From Brevibacillus brevis (GTDB lineage Bacteria; Bacillota; Bacilli; Brevibacillales; Brevibacillaceae): a DNA stretch of 64,000 nt. The number at the start of each line of letters is the position of its first letter. The stretch's first letter is position 1. Position numbers and translations under genes: made by a program. Location: assembly GCF_022026395.1 (NCBI RefSeq), contig NZ_CP041767.1, positions 360,001 through 424,000 on the forward strand. Reading direction: 5' to 3'. The notes beneath the pieces were generated by a model. That model searched no databases, was not told the DNA's origin, and was given only the letters and a program-made list of their open reading frames with translations. This document shows, in pieces, positions 8,490 to 17,636 of the stretch.

Positions 8490-8505
8490 AGCAAGGGTCG
8501 TGCCA
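8490..8505 (-). promoter_or_regulatory. Sigma-54 promoter of the transporter-deacylase-racemase operon
   Basis: Read on the minus strand the sequence is TGGCACGACCCTTGCT, a full match to the -24/-12 consensus TGGCAC-N5-TTGCW. The predicted transcription start is near 8479, with a leader of about 20 bases before ATG 8458. Confidence 0.92.
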
Positions 8506-8576
8506 AGTGTCGAAATTTCCCGAATATAAGCGTTTTTAGTGGATTTTCATAGGCAAGGTAAGGGCAGAAAACGAGC

Positions 8577-8625
8577 TTTAGGAATGTTTATTAGGTTTTA
8601 TGCAGCCTAATACATCCTATTATTC
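8577..8625. promoter_or_regulatory. Upstream activator site for the sigma-54 activator
   Basis: An imperfect inverted repeat: TTTAGGAATGTTTATTAGG (8577-8595) and CCTAATACATCCTATTA (8606-8622), whose complement is TAATAGGATGTATTAGG. Centred about 120 bp upstream of the predicted start, where enhancer-binding proteins normally bind. It abuts the 3' end of the activator gene. Confidence 0.65.
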
Positions 8626-8637
8626 ATTGGGCGGAAG

Positions 8638-10662
8638 TTAAATCCGCCCGTGTTTTCGCAACAATTCAATACCCGCGGGGGTGATGGAGGTTCCTTGTCG
8701 GGTTGTGCCTGAACGCACCAAACCTTGCTGCTCTAGCAGTTTTAGCTTGTGTCGTAGTGCGCTCTCCGTCCAGCCTACGGATTGTAGCTCAGGGGAGTGC
8801 GCCAATTGATAACGACCGACTGGTTTGTTGGATACGTAATAATGATGCAAGCAATACAAAATATCCAGGTCGCGGTTGTCGTCCAATTTAGGGATAGAAG
8901 CTGTTTGCTGCTTTTGAAACAGGCTATCCGTCAATCGTTTGGGGAGGTCCTGAATGCCGATGACAGGATGCTCGCTGACTGTAATGGCATAGTCGACGAC
9001 ATTTTTCAGTTCGCGAATGTTCCCCCGCCAATCATGGCGATTGAATAGCTCCATCACTTCTGGCGACCATGTTTTGCGAATGCCTTGCTGCTCCAGATGC
9101 TCATCGATGAGAAGGGGAATATCGCTGATTCGCTCACGCAAAGCGGGAATTTGGATCGGCAGGACAGCTAGACGATAGAACAGGTCCTCACGAAAGCTTC
9201 CTTGGGAAACAGCGTCTTCCAAATTGCGATTGGTAGCTGCGATGATGCGGCAATCCACAGAGAGAATGCCTGTACCGCCCACGCGGATGACCTGCTTTTC
9301 TTGCAGCACGCGAAGTAGCTTGACCTGAATGGCTCCAGAGATGTCCCCGACCTCATCGAGAAAAATCGTCCCGCCGTCTGCTTGTTCAAACAGGCCGGGC
9401 TTTCCGCCTTTTCGTGCTCCTGTAAAGGCACCGTCTTCGTAGCCGAACAGCTCGCTCTCCAGCAGGTTTTCCGGCAAGGAGGCACAGTTGATTGCGACAA
9501 AGGGGCCGTTTTTGCGTAGCGAGTGCTGATGAATGGCATGGGCGAACAGCTCTTTTCCCGTTCCGTTTTCACCTGTCAGCAGGATCGTTTGATTGTTTTT
9601 TGCCATTTTTTTGCCGAGCTCGATGGCTTGGAGCAGTGGTTGGCTTTGTCCTTTGATATCGGAAAAGGAATAGGTGGCTGTATGGCCGCGCAAGGTGAGC
9701 GTGGTTCGCAACCGTTGGATTTCGGTCACGTCTTTTAGTGTACAAACGAAGCCTAAATGCTCATGCCTGCGGCGTATACTTTGACTGCTGACGATAAATT
9801 GCTTGTGATCAATGGTTACGAGAGCGTCCTCCAGATCTTCCTGCTCAAAAAAGGGCTGCAGCAAGCTGTGCTCCTTCAACACCGTGTACGGTTGTCCAAC
9901 AATTGAGGATGCCTGTGGACAAAACAACTCAACGGCGACGTCGTTAATAAACGTAATCAGACCTTGTTCGTTGCAAGCGGTCACGGGGTCTTTGACTGCC
10001 TGAAAGGTAGATTGCAGCTGGCTATTGAGCTTCTGTACCTCTGCGTAGGAGGTGCCGAGCATTTTCGCGAGCTCAGACATTTCTACGATGAAGGCAGACA
10101 AGTACTCGCGCTCCCATTCACTGGGCACGCCCACTTTACGACCGGTATCAATCAGGTCATGAATACTGATTTTGCGAAAACCGAGATCAATTACCTCTAC
10201 GTGAGGAGGAAGAGGTACGTCAGGAACGCTCATAATGATGGCGTATTGAAATTCGAGATCATCAAATGTGCAGCCAGGGTGAAAGGGGACGTAATTCAAA
10301 TGATCGACGTTCGCCTCCAATAGGTTTTGGATGACCTCCTGTGCGGAAACTGGCGAATTGTTCATGACAGGGACGGTCGTCCCCGGAGGAATCTGCATCA
10401 GCGCTTTCATTTTGCGCAGCTCGAAAAAACGATTTAAAACCGTGATGGGTACGGAGTCAGCAACAGCTTGACGGGCAACGGTGTATAGCTCTGGGGATTT
10501 GGTTGTGATAAAGACATGATCGACTCCGCTCAAATCGGGAATGTGCTCATGGCTGGCATAGCCGATGACTTTGCAATACGGCTCGAAATAAGCCCGCAGT
10601 TCTTTTAACAAAAATTCGAGAGTGTCCGTTCCTTTTGCAATCAAGACAATGGTGTGGTCCAT
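8638..10662 (-). CDS. Sigma-54-dependent transcriptional activator with PAS domain
   Basis: 674 residues. The N-terminal part (about 1-195) is an unassigned sensory region that begins like a PrpR/receiver-type fold ([13 protein letters not shown]). A PAS domain follows near residues 225-330, and then the AAA+ domain with Walker A (GENGTGKE), the sigma-54 contact loop GAFTGA, Walker B (GGTIFLDEV) and the R-finger region ([14 protein letters not shown]). The last 80 residues look like a winged helix (YHLAHS... [19 protein letters not shown]) rather than the usual Fis-type helix-turn-helix. Start ATG 10662 has GGCGGTG upstream. It is transcribed in the same direction as the sigma-54 operon, with the operator and promoter between them. 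It most likely senses the operon's substrate. Confidence 0.9.
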   Translation of the reverse strand: MDHTIVLIAKGTDTLEFLLKELRAYFEPYCKVIGYASHEHIPDLSGVDHVFITTKSPELYTVARQAVADSVPITVLNRFFELRKMKALMQIPPGTTVPVMNNSPVSAQEVIQNLLEANVDHLNYVPFHPGCTFDDLEFQYAIIMSVPDVPLPPHVEVIDLGFRKISIHDLIDTGRKVGVPSEWEREYLSAFIVEMSELAKMLGTSYAEVQKLNSQLQSTFQAVKDPVTACNEQGLITFINDVAVELFCPQASSIVGQPYTVLKEHSLLQPFFEQEDLEDALVTIDHKQFIVSSQSIRRRHEHLGFVCTLKDVTEIQRLRTTLTLRGHTATYSFSDIKGQSQPLLQAIELGKKMAKNNQTILLTGENGTGKELFAHAIHQHSLRKNGPFVAINCASLPENLLESELFGYEDGAFTGARKGGKPGLFEQADGGTIFLDEVGDISGAIQVKLLRVLQEKQVIRVGGTGILSVDCRIIAATNRNLEDAVSQGSFREDLFYRLAVLPIQIPALRERISDIPLLIDEHLEQQGIRKTWSPEVMELFNRHDWRGNIRELKNVVDYAITVSEHPVIGIQDLPKRLTDSLFQKQQTASIPKLDDNRDLDILYCLHHYYVSNKPVGRYQLAHSPELQSVGWTESALRHKLKLLEQQGLVRSGTTRQGTSITPAGIELLRKHGRI

Positions 10663-10855
10663 GCTGCACCGCCTTTGCTCAAACAATCGTGAATGTTTTG
10701 TAATCTCATGATAGCACAATGCCTGGCTGTAATCGGATGGATTCGCTTGTATAGAGAGGAAAGACAAGGATTGATTTGCGGGTGGGGAAATGTGTTTTAA
10801 TAGAAATTAGAAGTAAGAACATAGGAAAGCAATAACAGGAGCAGGAGGAATCAGC

Positions 10856-11527
10856 ATGGAGGACAGATTGGTTCCAGAGGTGCTGCAAATGATTGGGGAA
10901 GTCTTGCCGGACGGGGTATCGATTGCGATCTCGGACGGCTCACAATACTTGTACTATCAACCGAGTTCCAATATTGACTTGAAAATTACGCCAGGGGATC
11001 TCGTTCCCATTGGCTCGGCTACACATCAAGCGCTCATGGAAATGGGAAAAGTGGGGCATCAGGTGGAAAGTCGTATTTTTGGCGTGCCGTACTACGGACT
11101 CTCGCTTCCATTAGTGCGAAATGGTCAGGTCATGGGCTGTATTACCGCCATCTATCCACCTCAAAACGTTCCGCTCACAAATCCGGAGCCGCGTCTATCG
11201 TTTTTGATCGGAAAAGGGGAGGACGGCTGGCTGCCCATACCATTAACGGAGATCGTCTATATCAGCTCTCATGAAGGAAAAACGCTTCTGCATACGGCTA
11301 GCGGATCATATGCGAACAAATACAACATGGCTGAACTCGAGTACATGCTCCCGAAAGAGCGATTTGTGCGCTGTCATCGGTCGTATTTCGTCAATATGGA
11401 ATCGATCGGCTTTATTCACCCGCATTTTCATTCGACGTTTTTATTGGAGATGAAGGACAAGCAAAAGACCAGAGTTCCTGTGAGTCAGTCGTATGCCAGC
11501 TCGTTTCGGCAATTGCTCGGCTTCTGA
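10856..11527 (+). CDS. LytTR-domain transcriptional regulator with ligand-sensing N-terminus
   Basis: 223 residues. The C-terminal half (about 120-223) is a LytTR DNA-binding domain: ITEIVYISSHEGKT-like opening, then LPKERFVRCHRSYFVNMESI and the closing VSQSYASSF. The N-terminal half has no receiver domain; it contains DGVSIAISDGSQYLYYQ, a conserved pattern of small ligand-sensing (PAS/GAF-like) modules. It is therefore a one-component regulator. RBS GCAGGAGG precedes ATG 10856. It lies 139 bases upstream of, and in line with, a CoA-transferase gene, so that gene is the likely target. Confidence 0.8.
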   Translation: MEDRLVPEVLQMIGEVLPDGVSIAISDGSQYLYYQPSSNIDLKITPGDLVPIGSATHQALMEMGKVGHQVESRIFGVPYYGLSLPLVRNGQVMGCITAIYPPQNVPLTNPEPRLSFLIGKGEDGWLPIPLTEIVYISSHEGKTLLHTASGSYANKYNMAELEYMLPKERFVRCHRSYFVNMESIGFIHPHFHSTFLLEMKDKQKTRVPVSQSYASSFRQLLGF

Positions 11528-11665
11528 AATATCTGACAAATGAGAATGATTCGCTGCCGTTTTTTCTTGATAGCCGCGTAAAAATTCTGTTTTGTTGAAA
11601 ATCGAGTGCCCGCTCAGAATCCTTGTGCTAGTGTAAAGGCAATAAAGATGGCATGGGAGGTCACA

Positions 11666-13180
11666 ATGATGTGGGAGCGCTTACGCGATAAACGACTGGC
11701 AGATAAAATCGTGACGGCTGAGGTAGCAGCAGGATGGATTGAGGATGGCATGACGATCGGGTTAAGTGGTTTCACGCGTGCTGGTGATGCCAAAGTCGTG
11801 CCGCTCGCATTGGCTGAGTTGGCGAAAAAAGAGAACAAGCCTTTTGGCGTAAACGTATATACAGGAGCATCACTCGGCTCCGATGTAGATGCCGTTATGG
11901 CGGAAGCGGGGATCATCAACAAGCGATTGCCTTTTCAAGCAGATCCGGTTATGCGCAAAAAAATCAACGATGGTAGCATGATGTTCGTTGACCAGCATTT
12001 GTCGCATACAGCGGAAGCAATTCGTCAGGGAGCGATTGACGCAATCGATTACGCGATTGTGGAAGCGGTTGCAATTACAGAAGAGGGTATGATCATTCCG
12101 GCTACGTCCGTGGGGAACTCCAATATTTTCGTGGAAAATGCCAAGCATGTCATCATTGAGTTGAATATGGCTCAATCGGTGGAATTGGAAGGCATTCATG
12201 ATATTTATACACCCGCAAAACAAGGAGAGCGTGAACCGATTCCGCTCACGTCTGTGGATCAGCGCATAGGCACAGCAGGGATCCCGGTCGATCCGAATAA
12301 AGTAAAAGGGATTGTCCTGACGAATCAGTTGGATTCTCCGTCGACAATTGTGGAGCCGGACGAAGAAACGGCGCAGATTGCGGCACATCTGATCGAGTTT
12401 TTGCGTCAGGAGGTAAAAGAGGGGCGCTTGCCGAACAATCTCGCGCCATTGCAATCAGGAATCGGATCGGTAGCGAATGCGGTTTTCAACGGATTTTTGG
12501 ATTCGGAATTCACGGATCTGACAGTCTTCTCGGAAGTGTTGCAGGATGCGGTGTTTGATTTGCTTGATGCAGGTAAAATTTCGTTTGCCTCAGGCTGTTC
12601 GATCACGCTGACGGCTGACAAGATGAAGCATGTCACCGAAAATTTTGCCCAATACCGTGACAAGCTGCTGTTGCGTCCGCAAGAAATCACGAACCATCCG
12701 GAGCTGATTCGCCGCCTCGGTCTGATTGCGATCAATACAGCGATTGAAGCGGACATCTACGGCAACGTCAACTCGACCAACGTGTCGGGTACACGAATGA
12801 TGAACGGCATCGGCGGCTCTGGTGATTTTGCTCGTAACGCACGTCTGGGCATCTTCGTAACCAAGTCGATTGCCAAAGGTGGAAACATTTCGAGCATCGT
12901 TCCGTTTGCCTCCCATGTGGATCATACCGAGCACGATGTCGATATTATCGTCACTGAGCAAGGCTTGGCTGACTTGAGAGGCTTGGCTCCGCGTCAAAGA
13001 GCCATCAAAATTATCGAGAATTGTGCGCATCCGATGTACCGCGATCAATTGATGGCATACTATGAGGAAGCACTCACACGTGGCGGGCACACCCCGCATG
13101 TACTGGAAAAGGCATTCTCCTGGCATGTACGTTACGCGCAGGAAGGCACGATGCTTGCGAAAAAGCCAGCGTTGGTTTAG
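11666..13180 (+). CDS. Acetyl-CoA hydrolase / succinyl-CoA:acetate CoA-transferase family
   Basis: 504 residues, full length for the AarC/Cat1/ScpC family. The enzyme moves CoA between acyl donors (for example succinyl-CoA and acetate) through a glutamyl-CoA intermediate; the candidate active-site Glu is in TVFSEVLQD. The C-terminal signature GGSGDFARNA, then VPFASHVDHTEHDVD and VTEQGLADLRG, is characteristic. GGGAGG precedes two adjacent ATGs (11666 and 11669); the first is used here. It is likely controlled by the LytTR regulator upstream and ends at a hairpin. The role is presumably acetate re-activation or short-chain acid metabolism. Acyl specificity cannot be read from the sequence. Confidence 0.88.
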   Translation: MMWERLRDKRLADKIVTAEVAAGWIEDGMTIGLSGFTRAGDAKVVPLALAELAKKENKPFGVNVYTGASLGSDVDAVMAEAGIINKRLPFQADPVMRKKINDGSMMFVDQHLSHTAEAIRQGAIDAIDYAIVEAVAITEEGMIIPATSVGNSNIFVENAKHVIIELNMAQSVELEGIHDIYTPAKQGEREPIPLTSVDQRIGTAGIPVDPNKVKGIVLTNQLDSPSTIVEPDEETAQIAAHLIEFLRQEVKEGRLPNNLAPLQSGIGSVANAVFNGFLDSEFTDLTVFSEVLQDAVFDLLDAGKISFASGCSITLTADKMKHVTENFAQYRDKLLLRPQEITNHPELIRRLGLIAINTAIEADIYGNVNSTNVSGTRMMNGIGGSGDFARNARLGIFVTKSIAKGGNISSIVPFASHVDHTEHDVDIIVTEQGLADLRGLAPRQRAIKIIENCAHPMYRDQLMAYYEEALTRGGHTPHVLEKAFSWHVRYAQEGTMLAKKPALV

Positions 13181-13202
13181 TCGATGGAATGATGAAAAAA
13201 GT

Positions 13203-13239
13203 AAACCCGCTCGGGCGTTAAAGCCTTGGCGGGTTTTTC
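13203..13239. terminator. Terminator between convergent CoA-transferase and MFS genes
   Basis: AAACCCGC and GCGGGTTTTT pair around a loop of 18 bases. T-run on the plus strand; the A-rich flank gives some function on the minus strand. Confidence 0.75.
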
Positions 13240-13265
13240 TCGTCTCCAATGCAATGTTTACGTTT

Positions 13266-14432
13266 TTACGCTTGCAAGCTTTCCTGCCTTTTTTCCTGAG
13301 CAAACGAAGCCCATGCAAAGCCAAAGCCGACGAGGACGAGCAGACCGCCGACCCAGCTGATGTGAGCAATACCTACATGGTCTACGATCACCCCACCGAG
13401 ACCTGCACCTAGCGCCAGTCCAAGCTGAAAAACCGAGGTGTTCATGCTGAGGGCCACCTGCGAAGAGTGAGGAGACAGCGTGATCAAATAATACTGCTGG
13501 GCTGGAACGGTGGTTTGCACGGCAGCGACCCAGAACATAACGGTGATGATTGCCCCCATGAACAGTTGCGAAGACAGCGGCAGGATCAGCAGGATGACTG
13601 CGTGAAGAAGCAAGCTGACATACAGCGTAGGGCGAATCCCCCTTTTGTCGGTGGAGACGCCTCCGATCCGCGAACCAGCCACACTAGCGAGGCCTGCCAA
13701 GAAAAGCGTGGTGCTTACCCAAGCAGTCGTCATGGCGGAAGTGCTCTGTAGAAGCGGAGTAATGTAGGTATAGACGGTGGAATACCCTGTGACAAAGAAC
13801 AAAGAGATAAATAGCGCATGAATCACCCGTTTGTTGCGGAGTGCGGCCAACTGTTTGCGTAGCGGGACAGCCTCTTCCCCCTGCTGCTTCGGCAAATAGG
13901 CCAAGATAGCGAAGAAGGGAACGAGCGTCAGGACGGCAATGAGCGCGAAAACAGGGCGCCATCCCCAGATGTCTCCCAGCATGGTGCCAAGTGGAACCCC
14001 AAGCACGAGCGAGAGGCTGAAGCCCATGAGGATGATCGCGATGGAGCTGCCTTTTTTCTCTGGGGAGGCCATATTGGCTGCTTGCGAGAGAGCTACCACG
14101 GTGTAGATGCCTCCACAAAGCCCCAGCAGAATGCGGGATACCATCAACAGCGAGAAGCTCGGGCTTATGGATGCGAGCAGGTTTGCGGCTATAAATGAAA
14201 ACAGCGTCCAAAGGATGAGCTTTTTGCGTTCTACTCCGGCGGTGAGCGCGATCAAGACCGGAGCTCCAAAGGCAAAGGCAAGGGAAAAGGCGGTCACTAA
14301 CTGACCAGCGAGAGAGAGGGAGACATGGGTGTCATCTGCGATCATGCCGATGATTCCGGTTACGATTGATTCAGCTGTGCCAATCATGAATTCTCCCAAG
14401 GCCAGTAATAGGATTAAAAATTTTTTAGACAA
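13266..14432 (-). CDS. MFS drug/sugar efflux transporter (DHA1, AraJ/NepI type)
   Basis: 388 residues with 12 predicted membrane helices. The start MSKKFLILLLALGEFMIGTAES and the helix-2/4 pattern (LAGQLVTAFSLAFAFGAPV, LLMVSRILLGLCGG) are those of the DHA1 proton-driven efflux group. The start codon is TTG 14432 with GAGGAG ten bases upstream; no ATG is better placed. It is divergent from a Lrp/AsnC regulator 157 bases away, an arrangement that usually means the regulator controls the exporter. The substrate is unknown (amino acid, nucleoside or drug). Confidence 0.82.
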   Translation of the reverse strand: MSKKFLILLLALGEFMIGTAESIVTGIIGMIADDTHVSLSLAGQLVTAFSLAFAFGAPVLIALTAGVERKKLILWTLFSFIAANLLASISPSFSLLMVSRILLGLCGGIYTVVALSQAANMASPEKKGSSIAIILMGFSLSLVLGVPLGTMLGDIWGWRPVFALIAVLTLVPFFAILAYLPKQQGEEAVPLRKQLAALRNKRVIHALFISLFFVTGYSTVYTYITPLLQSTSAMTTAWVSTTLFLAGLASVAGSRIGGVSTDKRGIRPTLYVSLLLHAVILLILPLSSQLFMGAIITVMFWVAAVQTTVPAQQYYLITLSPHSSQVALSMNTSVFQLGLALGAGLGGVIVDHVGIAHISWVGGLLVLVGFGFAWASFAQEKRQESLQA

Positions 14433-14589
14433 GGTGGTTCACTCCTCGAGCTAACAAAATTGATGTAGTGACATTTTACGAAACGATTTCTATAATTTAC
14501 ATACATGAACCAAGGTGTTTATGATGAATGGCTTTCTATATACAAGTTATTTGGCAGGAAACGCTTATGGATTTGAAAGGATGATCTGC

Positions 14590-15030
14590 GTGGACCAAAT
14601 CGATTACAAAATCATGAGCTTGTTGCACGAAAATTCGCGGATACCATTCGCGGAGCTGGGGAGAATCATCGGGATGACGCAGCCTGCCGTGAAGGAGCGG
14701 GTCCGTCGTCTCGAGGAGCAGGGAATCATTACGGGCTACCACGCGTCGATCTCTCAGGAAAAACTCGGTAAGCACACGACTGCTTTTGTCATGTTCCGCA
14801 CCAAGCAATGTGCGGCGTTCATCGATTTCTGCAAGCAATCGCCGGAAGTGACAGACATGTACCGGATCAGTGGGGAGTATAACTACATGCTGAAAGTGGT
14901 AACAAGGTCGACGGAGGAATTGGTTGCCTTCTCGGAACGCACTGGGGATTTCGGCTTCTCCTATACATTGATCGTGCTAACGGCGCCGTTTGAACAAAAA
15001 GTGATGCTGGAGGAAGAGAAAATCTTCTGA
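14590..15030 (+). CDS. Lrp/AsnC family transcriptional regulator
   Basis: 146 residues counted from GTG 14590, which has AAAGGA eight bases upstream and yields the family-typical opening DQIDYKIMSLLHENSR. The HTH occupies about residues 1-55 (FAELGRIIGMTQPAVKERVRRLEEQGII); the rest is the RAM/AsnC effector fold with GEYNYMLKV in place of the usual GxxDxxL. It probably regulates the divergent MFS exporter in response to an amino acid or similar ligand. Earlier in-frame ATGs at 14521 and 14581 lack a properly spaced ribosome site. Confidence 0.88.
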   Translation: MDQIDYKIMSLLHENSRIPFAELGRIIGMTQPAVKERVRRLEEQGIITGYHASISQEKLGKHTTAFVMFRTKQCAAFIDFCKQSPEVTDMYRISGEYNYMLKVVTRSTEELVAFSERTGDFGFSYTLIVLTAPFEQKVMLEEEKIF

Positions 15031-15050
15031 TCGTGCTTCTGACTGAACAA

Positions 15051-15092
15051 AAAAAAGGGGCTCCGCCATATCAGGGCGAAGCCTCTTTCCTT
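15051..15092. terminator. Bidirectional terminator
   Basis: GGGGCTCCGCC-ATATCA-GGGCGAAGCCTC with an A-run before and a T-rich run after. It separates the convergent Lrp-type gene and the cydAB operon. Confidence 0.8.
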
Positions 15093-15110
15093 TTGCGTAT
15101 CGCGAAAATG

Positions 15111-16142
15111 CTATTTTTGCCGTACATACTGCTCGTCCCTCATAAACAGACGCCAGAAATAAATAAAACCGGGTACGAGAATCGCAAAGCCGACCAAGTA
15201 ACAAATGAACAGAGCGTGGAACGTATCCGGATGTGTAAAGCTGGACTCAATCGTCACATGGGGATAGACGATGTAGGGGAGGCGTGCTGCACCGTAGGCA
15301 TAGCTGGCGAGCAGATATTGCGTTGTGGCGACAATGACCGCAATCCGCGGAAGATGGATGCCGAAGTATCGACGGTCTTGAGGCAGCAAAAGAGCGATAT
15401 AACTAATGAAAAAACAGACCGCCGATGCAATAAGCCACGGCAAATAATCGAGAATGCGATCATATAGCCATTTTGCCTCTATCTGCATCGTCAGCACGGT
15501 AACCAATGCCGCTAGCAGCGTAATCGGCCCCAGAAGCACCGCATCCCGGCGGTAGACGGCGAAGGCTTGCTTTTCACCTGCGACGAAGGAATAGTCCGCG
15601 AGAAGCAGCGACGAGAGGTAGAGTGTGCTGCTGACGGCAAGACCAATAAAAGAATAGACATGCGGGCTGGTCAAAAAGAGTCCCCAATCGAGAGACTCCA
15701 CACCATTGACCGTTCGAGACAACCCGCCCTGTGTCACAGGAAGTACGCTAATTAACAGAGCTGGCACCAATATCCCGGTAACGCCTGAGACGATGCTGAG
15801 CATCTTGTCATACCTGTAAATCAGATGAGAAAACACCATGAACGTACTGCGAATCAACATCAATAACACCACGAGACATCCGGGAACAAGCAGCAGGCTT
15901 GCCAATGTGTAGGTCGCGCCAGGGAAAAAGGTAACGAGCGCGACTACAATTAACACGATAAAGACATTCACGACCTCCCAGGAGGGCGAGAGGTAGCGAT
16001 TGGCGATTTGGGTGGCTTTGGTTTTTTCCCGATTCAAATAGATCATCGACCAAAAACCAGCACCGAAGTCGAAGGAGGCTGCGACGGAATAGATGACGAC
16101 GAAAATCCAGAGCAGCGTAATGGCAATAATCGTGTCGGTCAT
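15111..16142 (-). CDS. cydB: Cytochrome bd oxidase subunit II
   Basis: 343 residues with eight to nine hydrophobic helices, matching CydB, the partner of the haem-bearing subunit I. Typical points are the early motif SFDFGAGFWSMIYL (a variant of the family's FDLG start) and the RYLSPSWEVVN loop. The start ATG 16142 has GGAGG upstream and overlaps the cydA stop by four bases (ATGA), showing translational coupling. No cydCD transporter genes are adjacent. It has no known catalytic residue of its own but is needed for assembly of the quinol oxidase in the membrane. Confidence 0.87.
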   Translation of the reverse strand: MTDTIIAITLLWIFVVIYSVAASFDFGAGFWSMIYLNREKTKATQIANRYLSPSWEVVNVFIVLIVVALVTFFPGATYTLASLLLVPGCLVVLLMLIRSTFMVFSHLIYRYDKMLSIVSGVTGILVPALLISVLPVTQGGLSRTVNGVESLDWGLFLTSPHVYSFIGLAVSSTLYLSSLLLADYSFVAGEKQAFAVYRRDAVLLGPITLLAALVTVLTMQIEAKWLYDRILDYLPWLIASAVCFFISYIALLLPQDRRYFGIHLPRIAVIVATTQYLLASYAYGAARLPYIVYPHVTIESSFTHPDTFHALFICYLVGFAILVPGFIYFWRLFMRDEQYVRQK

Positions 16143-17488
16143 GCCGTTCCTCCGTCCACTTTCGGCTGTTCTGGCGGATCGAGCTGTAAGGGATGGCGGC
16201 CAAAATAGCTGCGGAATACGAGCAGGGTGACGATCGCGAAAAATACGTACACCGAGAGAAAAATCCAAAATAGAGTAGAAATGCCTGCTGCTTGGGTAGC
16301 AGCGTCAACTGTTTTCATCACGCGATACACCACCCATGGCTGGCGTCCTGTGCAGGCAAAAATCCAGCCGAATTCGATGCCTAGCAAGGCGAGCGGTCCA
16401 CTCGCGACAAAGATCCAGAGAACCCAACGGGGAAACTGAGATCGTTTTAGGAGCTTCTTCCAAGCGAAGCCGATGAAACCTACAAAGATCAACAAGCTAC
16501 CGATGATGACCATCCCGTTAAATAACGTATGGATGTAGAGTGGAGGCCACAGCTCCTTTGGAAAGTCGTCCAGACCGACTACGACCTCGTCAAAGCGATT
16601 GGCTGCAAGGAAGCTGAGCGCCCATGGAATCTCGATGGCGTATTTGACTTCTTTTGTCTCGGGATCGGTAAAGCCGCCAATCGCGAGTGGGGCATATGCT
16701 TGTGTTTCAAACAGTCCTTCCGCAGCGGCCAGCTTTTCCGGCTGGTATTTATGCAAAAGCTGCGCGGATTCATGCCCGTTCAAGGCAGTTAATAGGGAAA
16801 AGGTGCCTCCCACGATTAAACCGGCCAAGAGTGCTTTTTGATGATACAAATAAACCCGACTGCCTTTTTCAGCGCGCAGCATTTTCCACGCTGCTACACC
16901 AGCGACGATGAATGCCCCCGTCATATAAGCAGAGACAGTTACATGACCTGCCGTCACGAAAAAGCTGGGATTAAAAAAAGCTTTCCAAGGGTCCACGTCG
17001 ACGATTTGCCCATCGACCATCCGAAAGCCAGTTGGCGTGCCTTCAAAGGCGTGGACATTCGTAATCAGGATCGCGGACGCCGTCGCACCAAGCAAAACCA
17101 TGAACAAGCTCAACAAACGCATGTTGCGGGATAAGCGGTGAGCCGCGTAAACGTAGATGGACATAAATAAGGCTTCCACGAAGAAAGCGAATATTTCGAT
17201 CTGAAAAGGTAGCGAGATCACCTTGCCGACAATCTCCATGAATCCAGGCCATAATAGGGAAAGCTGGACTCCAGCAATCGTACCAGAGGGGATCGCGACG
17301 CCTAATAAGATCGCCTGGGCTTTTGTCCAGCGTTTGGCCATCATCTCGTAATCTCGGTCACGCGTCCGCCAAAAGAGGAGCTCCACCAGCAAGATCATGA
17401 GCGGGAGACCAACACCCATGGTCGCAAAAATAATGTGAAAGGCCATAGTCGTCCCGAATATGGCTCTGGTCATCACGATATCTTCCAC
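16139..17488 (-). CDS. cydA: Cytochrome bd-type quinol oxidase subunit I
   Basis: 449 residues with about nine helices. It carries the axial haem ligand His near residue 18 (MAFHIIFATM), the conserved GRQPW motif, and the Q-loop signature as KYQPEKLAAAEG. The Q-loop is short, as in Gram-positive and cyanide-insensitive (CIO) enzymes. The reaction is four-electron reduction of O2 to water with quinol as donor, with high oxygen affinity. GTG 17488 is chosen because AAGGA is eight bases upstream; TTG 17494 directly abuts that site. The palindrome at 17523-17541 probably regulates the operon. Confidence 0.92.
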   Translation of the reverse strand: MEDIVMTRAIFGTTMAFHIIFATMGVGLPLMILLVELLFWRTRDRDYEMMAKRWTKAQAILLGVAIPSGTIAGVQLSLLWPGFMEIVGKVISLPFQIEIFAFFVEALFMSIYVYAAHRLSRNMRLLSLFMVLLGATASAILITNVHAFEGTPTGFRMVDGQIVDVDPWKAFFNPSFFVTAGHVTVSAYMTGAFIVAGVAAWKMLRAEKGSRVYLYHQKALLAGLIVGGTFSLLTALNGHESAQLLHKYQPEKLAAAEGLFETQAYAPLAIGGFTDPETKEVKYAIEIPWALSFLAANRFDEVVVGLDDFPKELWPPLYIHTLFNGMVIIGSLLIFVGFIGFAWKKLLKRSQFPRWVLWIFVASGPLALLGIEFGWIFACTGRQPWVVYRVMKTVDAATQAAGISTLFWIFLSVYVFFAIVTLLVFRSYFGRHPLQLDPPEQPKVDGGTA

Positions 17489-17522
17489 GTTCAACTTCCT
17501 TTCTGATCGGCACCAAAAATTG

Positions 17523-17541
17523 TTAACGATTTCCTCGTTAA
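17523..17541. promoter_or_regulatory. Palindrome upstream of cydAB
   Basis: TTAACGA-TTTCC-TCGTTAA, a perfect 7-5-7 inverted repeat about 30 bases before the cydA start. A candidate operator for an oxygen- or redox-responsive regulator; it does not match the Rex consensus that I know. Confidence 0.45.
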
Positions 17542-17574
17542 TGTCCCATGAGGAGGCGGAGTTTATACGAAAAA

Positions 17575-17598
17575 GACCGTCACAAAAATGTGACGGTC
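17575..17598 (-). terminator. Terminator of the doxX-pirin unit
   Basis: Perfect 10-bp stem GACCGTCACA / TGTGACGGTC with an AAAA loop. On the minus strand it is followed by TTTTT. Confidence 0.85.
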
Positions 17599-17636
17599 GG
17601 GCTTGATGATAGGATAAGGACGTTTAGAAGAGTAGA

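Noticed and set aside
11528-11665. LytTR-type direct repeats before the CoA-transferase gene (CCGTTTTTT and CTGTTTTGT)
   Set aside because: The spacing of about 30 bp and weak match do not fit the usual LytTR pair of 9-bp repeats separated by 12 bp.
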